Origin: Euonymus europaeus | Lineage: Eukaryota > Streptophyta > Magnoliopsida > Celastrales > Celastraceae | Reading direction: 5' to 3' | Assembly (NCBI GenBank): GCA_963580455.1 | Contig: OY756962.1 | Location: 11,302,001 to 11,366,000 of the forward strand | DNA: 64,000 nt | Shown: positions 38,711 through 50,340 of the stretch, piece after piece | Position numbering within the stretch: position 1 is the first letter of the stretch | How the letters are laid out: the number at the start of each line of letters is the position of its first letter | Position numbers and translations under genes: made by a program | Notes under the pieces: model-generated | Told to the model about the DNA's origin: nothing | Database searches by the model: none | The model's input: only the letters and a program-made list of their open reading frames with translations

Positions 38711-41270
38711 GTTGAGCAACTTCGGACCATCATAGTTTCTCGGTGTACACTTTTTATTATTCTTCTATGTCAAATATTATGAGTATAAGCTTCCTAGATT
38801 ATTTCGATACTAAAACACCATCTTTCTATGACAAATGGACAAAACCATTAAAAGCTCCTCCTTAGAGAGAGTTGAGCAACTTCGGAACAACAAAGTTCCT
38901 CGGTGTACACATTTATTGTTCTTCTACGTCATATTTTATGAGTAGAAGCTTCCAAGATTATTTCGATTCCAAAAACACCAACTTTCTATGACAAATGAAC
39001 AAAACCGTTAAAAGCTCCTCCATAGAGAGAGTTGAGCAACTTCGGACAAACAAAGTTGCTCGGGATACACTTTTTATTGTTCTTCTATGTCAAATTTTAT
39101 GAGTATAAGCTTCCGAGATTATTTCGATGCTAAAACACCATATTTCTATGACAAACGGACAAAACCGTTAAAAGCTCCTCCATAGAGAGAGTTGAGCAAC
39201 TTCGGACCATCAAAGTTGCTCGGTGTACAATTTTTATTGTTCTTCTATATCAAATTTTACGAGTATAAGCTTCCAAAATTATTTCGATGCTAAAACACAA
39301 ACTTTTTATCACGAATGGACAAAACCGTTAAAAGCTCCTCCATAGAGAGAGTTGAGCAACTTCGGACCATCATAGTTGCTAGGTGTACACTTTTTATTGA
39401 TCTTCTATGTCAAATACTATGAGTATAAGAGCTTCCTAGATTATTTCGATGCCAAAAGACTAACTTACTATAAGAAATGGACAAACCCGTTAAAAGCTAC
39501 TCCATAGAGAGAGTTGAGCAAGTTCGGACCATAAAAGCTGTTCGACGTACACTTTTAAGGTTTCTTCTATGTCAATTTTACGAGTATAAGCATCCTACAT
39601 TATTTCAATGACAAAACACCAACTTTCTATGACAAATAGACAAAACAGCTAAAAGTTCCTCCTTAGAGAGAGTTGAGCAACTTCGGAACAACAAAGTTCC
39701 TCGGTGTACACATTTATTGTTCTTCTACGTCATATTTTATGAGTAGAAGCTTCCAAGATTATTTCGATTCCAAAAGACTAACTTACTATAAGAAATGGAC
39801 AAACCCGTTAAAAGCTACCCCATAGAGAGAGTTGAGCAAGTTCGGACGATAAAAGTTGTTCGACGTACACTTTTAAGGTTTCTTCTATGTCAAATTTTAC
39901 GAGTATAAGCATCCTACATTATTTCGATGACAAAACACCAACTTTCTATGACAAATAGACAAAACAGCTAAATGTTCCTCCTTAGAGAGAGTTGAGCAAC
40001 TTCGAACCATCAAAGTTGCTAATGTACACTTTTTAATGTTCTTCTATGTTAAATTTTGTGAGTATAAGCTTCGTAGATTATTTCGAAGCCAAAAAATGAA
40101 CTTTTTATGACAAATAGACAAAACCGTTAAAAGCTCCTCCATAGACAGAGTTTTGCAACTTCGGACCATCAAAGTTGCTCGGTGTACACTTTTTATTGTT
40201 CTTCTTTGTAAAATTTTACGAGTATAAGCATCCAAAATTATTTCTATGACAAAACACCAACCTTTTATCACAAATGGACAAAACCGTTAAAAGCTCCTCC
40301 ATAGAGAGAGTTGAGCAACTTCGGACCATCATAGTTGCTAGGTGTACACTTTTTATTGATCTTCTATGTCAAATACTATGAGTATAAGAGCTTCCTAGAT
40401 TATTTCGATGCCAAAAGACTAACTTACTATAAGAAATGGACAAACCCGTTAAAAGCTACTCCATAGAGAGAGTTGAGCAAGTTCGGACCATAAAAGCTGT
40501 TCGACGTACACTTTTAAGGTTTCTTCTATGTCAATTTTACGAGTATAAGCATCCTACATTATTTCGATGACAAAACACCAACTTTCTATGACAAATAGAC
40601 AAAACAGTTAAAAGTTCCTCCTTAGAGAGAGTTGAGCAACTTCGGAACAACAAAGTTCCTCGGTGTACACATTTATTGTTCTTCTACGTCATATTTTATG
40701 AGTAGAAGCTTCCAAGATTATTTCGATTCCAAAAACACCAACTTTCTATGAAAAATGAACAAAACCGTTAAAAGCTCCTCCATAGAGAGAGTTGAGCAAC
40801 TTCGGACAAACAAAGTTGCTCGGGATACACTTTTTATTGTTCTTCTATGTCAAATTTTATGAGTATAAGCTTCCGAGATTATTTCGATGCTAAAACACCA
40901 TATTTCTATGGCAAACGGACAAAACCGTTAAAAGCTCCTCCATAGAGAGAGTTGAGCAACTTCGGACCATCAAAGTTGCTCGGTGTACAATTTTTATTGT
41001 TCTTCTATGTCAAATTTTACGAGTATAAGCTTCCAAAATTATTTCGATGCTAAAACACAAACTTTTTATCACAAATGGACAAAACCGTTAAAAGCTCCTC
41101 CATAAAGAGAGTTGAGCATTTTCGGACCATCATAATTTCTCGGTGTACACTTTTTATTATTCTTCTATGTCAAATATTATGAGTATAAGCTTCCTAGATT
41201 ATTTCGATGCTAAAACACCATCATTATATGAGAAATGGACAAAACCGCTAAAAGCTCCTCCATTGACAGA

Positions 41271-41378
41271 GTTGAGCATATATTATGAGTATAAGAGCTT
41301 CCTAGATTATTTAGATGCTAAAAGACCAACTTACTATGACAAATAGACAAACCCGTTAAAAGCTACTCCATAGACAGA
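41271..41378 (+). repeat. Truncated monomer (108 bp), fifth copy
   Basis: Same deletion, 3,491 bp after the fourth copy. It shares that copy's private variants, which shows the block around it was duplicated from the 37.8-kb region. Confidence 0.9.
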
Positions 41379-42978
41379 GCTGAGCAAGTTCGGACCATAA
41401 AAATTGTTCGACGTACACTTTTTACGATTCTTCTATGTCAAATTTTACGAGTATAAGCTTCCTAAATTATTTCGATGACAAAACACCAACTTTCTACGAC
41501 AAATAGACAAAACAGCTAAAAGCTCTTCCTTAGAGAGAGTTGAGCAACTTCGGACCAACAAAGTTGCTCGGGATACACTTTTTATTGTTCTTCTATGTCA
41601 AATTTTACGAGTATAAGCTTCCAAAATTATTTCGATGTTAAAACACAAACTTTTTATCAGAAATGGACAAAACCGTTAAAAGCTCCTCCATAAAAAGAGT
41701 TGAGCAACTTCGGACCATCATAGTTGCTCGGTGTACACTTTTTATTAATCTTCTATGTCAAATATTATGAGTATAAGCTTCCTAGATTATTTCGATGCTA
41801 AAACACCATCTTTCTATGACAAATGGACAAAACCGTTAAAAGCTCATCCATAGAGCGAGTTGAGCAACTTCGGACCATCAAAGTTGCTCGGTGTACACTT
41901 TTTATTATTCTTCTATGTCAAATTTTACGAGTTTAAGCTTCCAAAATTATTTCGAAGCCAAAACACAAACTTTTTACCACAAATGGACAAAACCGTTAAA
42001 AGCTCCTCCATAAAGAGAGTTGAGCAACTTCGGACCATCATAGTTTCTCGGTGTACACTTTTTATTATTCTTCTATGTCAAATATTATGAGTATAAGCTT
42101 CCTAGATTATTTCGATACTAAAACACCATCTTTCTATGACAAATAGACAAAACCATTAAAAGCTCCTCCATAAAGAGAGTTGAGCAACTTCGGAACAACA
42201 AAGTTCCTCGGTGTACACATTTATTGTTCTTCTACGTCATATTTTATGAGTAGAAGCTTCCAAGATTATTTCGATTCCAAAAACACCAACTTTCTATGAC
42301 AAATGAACAAAACCGTTAAAAGCTCCTCCATAGAGAGAGTTGAGCAACTTCGGACAAACAAAGTTGCTCGGGATACACTTTTTATTGTTCTTCTATGTCA
42401 AATTTTATGAGTATAAGCTTCCGAGATTATTTCGATGCTAAAACACCATATTTCTATGACAAACGGACAAAACCGTTAAAAGCTCCTCCATAGAGAGAGT
42501 TGAGCAACTGCGGACCATCAAAGTTGCTCGGTGTACACTTTTTATTGTTCTTCTATGTCAAATTTTATGAGTATAAGCTTCCTAGATTATTTCGATGCTA
42601 AAACACCATCTTTATATGACAAATGGACAAAACCGTTAAAAGCTCCTCCATAGAGAGAGTTGAGCAACTGCGGACCATCAAAGTTGCTCGGTGTACACTT
42701 TTTATTGTTCTTCTATGTCAAATTTTACGAGTATAAGCTTCCAAGATTATTTCGATGCCAAAACACAAACTTTTTATCACAAATGGACAAAACCGTTAAA
42801 ATTTCATCCATAGAGAGAGTTGAGCAACTTCGGACCATCAAAGTTGCTCGGGATACACTTTTTATTGTTCATCTATGTCAAATTTTATGAGTATAAGCTT
42901 CCTAGATTATTTCGATGCTAAAACGTCATATTTCTATGACAAACGGACAAAACCGTTAAAAGCTCCTCCATAGAGAGA

Positions 42979-42990
42979 GTTGCTCGCAAC
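42979..42990 (+). other. Scrambled left arm of the inverted repeat
   Basis: The usual GTTGAGCAAC reads GTTGCTCGCAAC here. The inserted bases resemble the right arm sequence GTTGCTCGG found 20 bp away in every monomer. The net change is +2 bp. A template switch between the two arms would explain it; independent small changes are the alternative. Confidence 0.6.
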
Positions 42991-43859
42991 TTCGGACCAA
43001 CAAAGTTGCTCGGTGTACACTTTTTATTGTTCTTCCATGTCAATTTTTACGAGTATAAGCTTCCTAGATTATTTCGATGCTAAAACACCATCTTTCTATG
43101 ACAAATGGACAAAACCGTTAAAACTCCTCCATAAAGAGAGTTGAGCAACTTCGGACCATCATAGTTGCTCGGTGTACACTTTTTATTATTATTCTATGTC
43201 AAATTTTATGATTATTAGCTTCCAAGATTATTTCGATTCCAAATCACCAACTTTCTATGAGAAATGTACAAAATCGTTAAAAGCTCCACCATAGAGAGAG
43301 TTGAGCAACTTCGGACCATCATATTTTCTCGGTGTACACTTTTTATTGTTCTTCTATGTCAAATATTATGAGTATATGAGCTTCCTAGATTGTTTCGATG
43401 CCAAAAGACCAACTTACTATGACAAATGGACATACCCGTTAAAAGCTACTCCATAGACAGAGTTGAGCAAGTTCGGACCATAAAAATTGTTCGACGTACA
43501 CTTTTTACGATTCTTCTATGTCAAATTTTACGAGTATAAGCTTCCTAGATTATTTCGATGACAAAACACTAACTTTCTTCGACAAATAGACAAAACAGCT
43601 AAAAGCTCCTCCTTAGAGAGAGTTGAGCAACTTCGGACCATCAAAGTTCCTCGGTGTACACTTTTATTGTTCTTCTACATCAAATTTTATGAGTAGAAGC
43701 TTCCAAGATTATTTCGATTCCAAAAACACCATCTTTCTATGACAAATGGACAAAACCATTAAAAGCTCCTCCAAAGAGAGAGTTGAGCAACTTCGGACCA
43801 TCAAATTTGCTCGGTGTACACTTTTTATTATTATTCTATGTCAAATTTTATGATTATAA

Positions 43860-45779
43860 TCTTCGTAGATTATTTCGATGACAAAACACCAACTTTCTGT
43901 GACAAATGGACAAACCCGTTAAAAGCTACTCCATAGATAGAGTTGAGAAAGTTCGGACCATAACAGTTGTTCGATGTACACTTTTTACGATTCTTCTATG
44001 TCAAATTTTACGAGTATAAGCTTCGTAGATTATTTCGATGGCAAAACACAAACTTTCTGTGACAAATGGACAAAATAGCTAAAAGCTCCTCCTTAGAGAG
44101 AGTTGAGCAACTTCGGACCATCAAAGTTCCTCGGTGTACACTTTTATTGTTCTTTTACGTCAAATATTATGAGTAGGAGCTTCAAAGATTATTACGATTC
44201 CAAAAACACCAATTTTCTATGACAAATGGACAAAACTGTTAAAAGCTCCTCCATAGAGAGAGTTGAGCAACTTCGGACCAAAAAAGTTGCTCGGGATACA
44301 CTTTTTATTGTTCTTCTATGTCAATTTTTACGAGTATAAGCTTCCTAGATTATTTTGATACTAAAACACAATCTTTTTATGACAAATGGACAAAACCATT
44401 TAAAGCTCATCCATAGAGAGAGTTGAGCAACTTCGAACCATCAAAGTTGCTCGGTGTACACTTTTTATTGTTCTTCTATGTCAAATATTATGAGTATAAG
44501 CTTCCTAGATTATTTCGATGCCAAAAGATCAACTTTCTATGACAAATGGACAAACCCATTAAAAGTTACTCCATAGACAGAGTGGAGCAATTGCGGACCA
44601 TAAAAGTTGTTCGACGTACACTTTTTACGATTCCTCTATGTAAAATTTTACGAATATAAGCGTCCTATATTATTTCTATAACAAAACACCAACTTTCTAT
44701 GACAAATGGACAAAACAGCTAAAAGCTCCTCCTTAGAGAGAGTTGAGCAACTTCGGACCATCAAAGTTCCTCGGTGTACACTTTTATTGTTCTTCTACCC
44801 CATATTTTATGAGTAGAAGCTTCCAAGATTTTTTCGATTCCAAAAACACCAAGTTTCTATGAAAAATGAAGAAAACCGTTAAAAGCTCCTCCATAGAAGG
44901 AGTTAAGCAACTTTGGACCAACAAAGTTGCTCGGGATACACTTTTTATTGTTCTTCTATGTCAAATGTTATGAGTATAAGCTTCCTAGATTATTTCGATG
45001 CTAAAACACCATATTTCTATGACAAATGGACAAACCCGTTGAAAGCTACTCCATAGACAGAGTTGAACAAGTTCGGACCATAACAGTTGTTCGACGCACA
45101 CTTTTTACGATTCTTCTATGTCAAATTTTACGAGTATAAGCTTCCTAGATTATTTCGATGACAAAACACTAACTTTCTACGACAAATGGACAAAACAGCT
45201 AAAAGCTCCTCCTTAGAGAGAGTTGAGCAACTTCGGACCATCAAAGTTGCTCGGTATACACTTTTTATTATTCTTCTATGTCAAATATTATGAGTATAAA
45301 CTTCCTAGATTATTTCGATGCTAAAACACCATCTTCATATGACAAATGGACAAAACCGTTAAAAGCTCTTCCATAGAGAGAGTTGAGCAACTTCGGACCA
45401 TCAAAGTTGCTTGGTGTACACTTTTTATTGTTTTTCTATGTCAAATTTTACGAGTATAAGCTTCCAAGATTATTTCGACGCCAAAACACCAACTTTCTAC
45501 GACAAATTGACAAAACAGCTAAAAGCTCCTCCATAGAGAGAGTTGAGCAACTTCGGACCAACAAAGTTGCTCGGATACACTTTTTATTGTTCTTCTATGT
45601 CAAAGTTTATGAGTATAAGCTTCCCAGATTATTTCGATGCTAAAACACCATCTTTCAATGACAAATTGAGAAAACCGTTAAAAGCACCTCCGTAGAGAGA
45701 GTTGAGCAACTTCGAACCATCAAAGTTGCTCGATGTACACTTTTTATTGTTCTTCTATGTCAAATATTATGAGTATAAG
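43860..45779 (+). repeat. 12-monomer HOR (about 1,920 bp), copy 1
   Basis: Diagnostic monomers recur at 1,919-1,920 bp, for example GTGGAGCAATTGCGG near 44,580, then near 46,500 and 48,420, and GTTGAACAAGTTCGG near 45,062, 46,981 and 48,901. The class order reads c a b e c a b c e e b e. It follows a short unassigned lead-in and is more diverged than later copies. Confidence 0.8.
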
Positions 45780-47700
45780 CTTCCTAGATTATTTCGACGC
45801 CAAAAGACCAACTTTCTATGACAAATGGACAAACCCGTTAAAAGCTACTCCATAGACAGAGTTGAGCAAGTTCGGACCATAACAGTTGTTCGATGTACAC
45901 TTTTTACGATTCTTCTATGTCAAATTTTACGAGTATAAGCCTCATAGATTATTTCGATGACAAAACACCAACTTTCTGTGACAAATGGACAAAACAGCTA
46001 AAAGCTCCACCTTAGAGAGAGTTGAGCAACTTCGGACCATCAAAGTTACTCCGTATACACTTTTAGTATTCTTTTACTTTAAATTTTATGAGTAGAAGCT
46101 TCATAGATTATTACGATTCCAAAAACACCAACTTTGTATTACAAATGGACAAAACCGTTAAAAGCTCCTCCATAGAGAGAGTTGAGCAACTTCGGACCAA
46201 AAACATTGCTCGGGATGCACTTTTTATTGTTCTTCTATGTCAATTTTTACGAGTACAAGCTTCCTAGATTTTTTCGATACTAAAACACCATCTTTCTATG
46301 ACAAATGGACAAAACCATTAAAAGCTCCTCCATAGAGAGAGTTGAGCAACTTCGAACCATCAAAGTTGCTCGGTGTACACTTTTTATTGTTCTTCTATGT
46401 CAAATATTATGACTATAAGCTTCCTAGATTATTTCGATTCCAAAAGACCAACTTTCTATGACAAATTGACAAACCCGTTAAAAGCTACTCCATAGACAGA
46501 GTGGAGCAAGTGCGGACCATAAAAGTTATTCGACGTACCCTTTTTACGATTCTTCTATGTAAAATTTTACGAGTATAAGCATCCTATATTATTTCTATAA
46601 AAAAACACCAACTTTCTATGACAAATGGACAAAATAGCTAAAAGCTCCTCCTTAGAGAGAGTTGAGCAACTTCGGACCATCAAAGTTCCTCGGTGTACAC
46701 TTTTATTGTTCTTCTACCCCATATTTTATGAGTAGAAGCTTCCAAGATTTTTTCGATTCCAAAAACACCAACTTTCTATGAAAAATGAAGAAAACCGTTA
46801 AAAGCTCCTCCATAGAAGGAGTTAAGCAACTTCGGACCAACAAAGTTGCTCGGGATATACTTTTTATTGTTCTTCTATGTCAAATGTTATGAGTATAAGC
46901 TTCCTAGATTATCTCGATGCTAAAACACCATATTTCTATGACAAATGGACAAACCCGTTGAAAGCTACTCCATAGACAGAGTTGAACAAGTTCGGACCAT
47001 AAAAATTGTTCGACGTACACTTTCTACGATTCTTCTATGTCAAATTTTACGAGTATAAGCTTCCTAGATTATTTCAATGACAAAACACTAACTTTCTACG
47101 ACAAATGGACAAAACAGCTAAAAGCTCCTCCTTAGAGAGAGTTGAGCAACTTCGAACCATCAAAGTTGCTCGGTGTACACTTTTTATTATTCCTCTATGT
47201 CAAATATTATGAGTGTAAACTTCCTAGATTATTTCGATGCTAAAACACCATCTTTATATGACAAATGGACAAAACCGTTAAAAGCTCCTCCATAGAGAGA
47301 GTTGAGCAACTTCGGACCATCAAAGTTGCTTGGTGTACACTTTAAATTGTTCTACTATGTCAAATTTTACGAGTATAAGCTTCCAAGATTATTTCGATGC
47401 CAAAACACCAACTTTCTACGACAAATTGACAAAACAGCTAAAAGCTCCTCCATAGAGAGAGTTGAGCAACTTCGGACCAACAAAGTTGCTCGGGATACAC
47501 TTTTTATTGTTCTTCTATGTCAAAGTTTATAAGTATAAGCTTCCTAGATTATTTCGATGCTAAAACACCATCTTTCAATGACAAATTGACAAAACCGTTA
47601 AAAGCACTTCCATAGAGAGAGTTGAGCAACTTCGAACCATCAAAGTTGCTCGATGTTCACTTTTTATTGTTCTTCTATGTCAAATTTTATGAGTATAAGC
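45780..47700 (+). repeat. 12-monomer HOR (1,920 bp), copy 2
   Basis: Second copy, sharing rare marks with copy 1 (CTACCCCATATTTTATG, CATAGAAGGAGTTAAGC). It has private changes such as CCGTATACACTTTTAGTATTC and ACTTTAAATTTT near 46,050-46,085. Confidence 0.8.
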
Positions 47701-49540
47701 TTCCTAGATTATTTCGACGCCAAAAGACCAACTTTCTATGACAAATGGACAAACCCGTTAAAAGCTACTCCATAGACCGAGTTGAGCAAGTTCGGACCAT
47801 AACATTTGTTCGATGTACACTTTTTACGATTCTTCTATGTCAAATTTTACGAGTATAAGCTTCATAGATTATTTCGATGACAAAACACCAACTTTCTGTG
47901 ACAAATGGACAAAACAGCTAAAAGCTCCACCTTAGAGAGAGTTGAGCAACTTCGGACCATCAAAGTTCCTCCGTGTACACTTTTATTGTTCTTTTACGTC
48001 AAATTTTATGAGTAGAAGCTTCAAAGATTATTACGATTCCAAAAACACCGACTTTGTATGACAAATGGACAAAATCGTTAAAAGCTCCTCCATAGAGAGA
48101 GTTGAGCAACTTCGGACCAAAAACGTTGCTCGGGATACACTTTTTATTGTTCTTCTATGTCAATTTTTACGAGTATAAGCTTCCTAGATTATTTCGATAC
48201 TAAAACACCATCTTTCTATGACAAATGGACAAAACCATTAAAAGCTCCTCCATAGAGAGAGTTGAGCAACTTCGAACCATCAAAGTTGCTCGGTGTACAC
48301 TTTTTATTGTTCTTCTATGTCAAATATTATGAGTATAAGCTTCCTAGATTATTTCGATGCCAAAAGACGAACTTTCTATGACAAATGGACAAACCCGTTA
48401 AAAGCTACTCCATAGACAGAGTGGAGCAAGTGCGGACCATAAAAGTTGTTCGACGTACCCTTTTTACGATTCTTCTATGTAAAATTTTACGAGTATAAGC
48501 ATCCTATATTATTTCGATAACAAAACACCAACTTTCTATGACAAATGGACAAAACAGCTAAAAGCTCCTCCTTAGAGAGAGTTGAGCAACTTCGGACCAT
48601 CAAAGTTCCTCGGTGTACACTTTTATTGTTCTTCTACCCCATATTTTATGAGTAGAAGCTTCCAGGATTTTTTCGATTCCAAAAACACCAACTTTCTATG
48701 ACAAATAAAGAAAACCGTTAAAAGCTCCTCCATAGAGAGAGTTGAGCAACTTCGGACCAACAAAGTTGCTCGGGATACACTTTTTATTGTTCTTCTATGT
48801 CAAATGTTATGAGTATAAGCTTCCTAGATTATTTCGATGCTAAAACACCATATTTCTATGAAAAATGGACAAACCCGCTGAAAGCTACTCCATGGACAGA
48901 GTTGAACAAGTTCGGACCATAAAAATTGTTCGACGCACACTTTTTATGATTCTTCTATGTCAAATTTTACGAGTATAAGCTTCCTAGATTTTTTCGATGA
49001 CAAAACATTAACTTTCTACGAAAAATGGACAAAACAGCTAAAAGCTTCTCCTTAGAGAGAGTTGAGCAACTTCGGACCATCAAAGTTGCTCGGTGTACAC
49101 TTTTTATTATTCTTCTATGTCAAATATTATGAGTATAAGCTTCCTAGATTATTTCGATGCTAAAACACCATCTTTATATGACAAATGGACAAAACCGTTA
49201 AAAGCTCCTCCATAGAGAGAGTTGAGCAACTTCGGACCATCAAAGTTGCTCGGTGTACACTTTTTATTTTTCTTCTATGTCAAATTTTACGAGTATAAGC
49301 TTCCAAGATTATTTCGATGCCAAAACCCAAAGTTTTTACCACAAATGGACAAAACCTTTAAAAGCTCCTTCATAGAGAGAGTTGAGCAACTTCGGACCAT
49401 CATAGTTGCTCGGTGTACACTTTTTATTTTTCTTCTATGTCAAATTTTACGAGTATAAGCTTCCAAGATTATTTCGATGCTAAAACACCATCTTTCTAAG
49501 ACAAATGGACAAAACCGTTAAAAGCTCGTCCATAGAGAGA
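47701..49540 (+). repeat. 12-monomer HOR (1,920 bp), copy 3
   Basis: Third copy, closest to the sequence used in the 18-mer zone: its 47.7-48.7 kb part reappears 3,680 bp downstream, which is one 18-mer (2,880) plus the 5-mer duplication (800). It is therefore the likely parent of the 18-mer HOR. Confidence 0.75.
48741..49540 (+). repeat. 5-monomer (800 bp) duplication, copy 1
   Basis: Five monomers from the class b unit with CAAATGTTATGAG to the unit with CTTTCTAAGAC. The 800-bp stretch is repeated next door with no difference I could see apart from the hybrid start of copy 2. In later 18-mers the block occurs once. Confidence 0.88.
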
Positions 49541-50340
49541 GTTGAGCAACTTCGGACCATCAAAGTTGCTCGGGATACACTTTTTATTGTTCTTCTATGT
49601 CAAATGTTATGAGTATAAGCTTCCTAGATTATTTCGATGCTAAAACACCATATTTCTATGAAAAATGGACAAACCCGCTGAAAGCTACTCCATGGACAGA
49701 GTTGAACAAGTTCGGACCATAAAAATTGTTCGACGCACACTTTTTATGATTCTTCTATGTCAAATTTTACGAGTATAAGCTTCCTAGATTTTTTCGATGA
49801 CAAAACATTAACTTTCTACGAAAAATGGACAAAACAGCTAAAAGCTTCTCCTTAGAGAGAGTTGAGCAACTTCGGACCATCAAAGTTGCTCGGTGTACAC
49901 TTTTTATTATTCTTCTATGTCAAATATTATGAGTATAAGCTTCCTAGATTATTTCGATGCTAAAACACCATCTTTATATGACAAATGGACAAAACCGTTA
50001 AAAGCTCCTCCATAGAGAGAGTTGAGCAACTTCGGACCATCAAAGTTGCTCGGTGTACACTTTTTATTTTTCTTCTATGTCAAATTTTACGAGTATAAGC
50101 TTCCAAGATTATTTCGATGCCAAAACCCAAAGTTTTTACCACAAATGGACAAAACCTTTAAAAGCTCCTTCATAGAGAGAGTTGAGCAACTTCGGACCAT
50201 CATAGTTGCTCGGTGTACACTTTTTATTTTTCTTCTATGTCAAATTTTACGAGTATAAGCTTCCAAGATTATTTCGATGCTAAAACACCATCTTTCTAAG
50301 ACAAATGGACAAAACCGTTAAAAGCTCGTCCATAGAGAGA
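49541..50340 (+). repeat. 5-monomer (800 bp) duplication, copy 2
   Basis: Near-identical second copy. Its first monomer is a hybrid, reading CCAT (class e) before the right arm and CGGGATAC (class b) after it. The crossover is thus confined to about 49,561-49,573, inside the inverted repeat's right arm. Confidence 0.88.

Larger units (their letters stand above)
38260..43859 (+). repeat. Rearranged zone: re-shuffled pieces of the 19-mer HOR
   Basis: Pieces of the upstream HOR reappear in a new order. From about 38,870 the class a monomer with TTCGGAACAACAAAG restarts the sequence seen at 37,142. From about 39,340 it follows sequence like 36,820. At about 39,772 it jumps (GATTCC joined to AAAAGACTAAC) to the equivalent of 36,289. 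From there to about 41,850 it tracks the fourth HOR copy at an offset of 3,491 bp. After 42,500 monomers are more mixed. This is what repeated unequal exchange leaves behind. Confidence 0.75.

Noticed and set aside
48741..50340. Assembly duplication artefact
   Set aside because: I cannot exclude it, but the second copy starts with a hybrid monomer, and similar duplications elsewhere in the window have private base changes. A real unequal exchange is the simpler reading. Read depth would decide.
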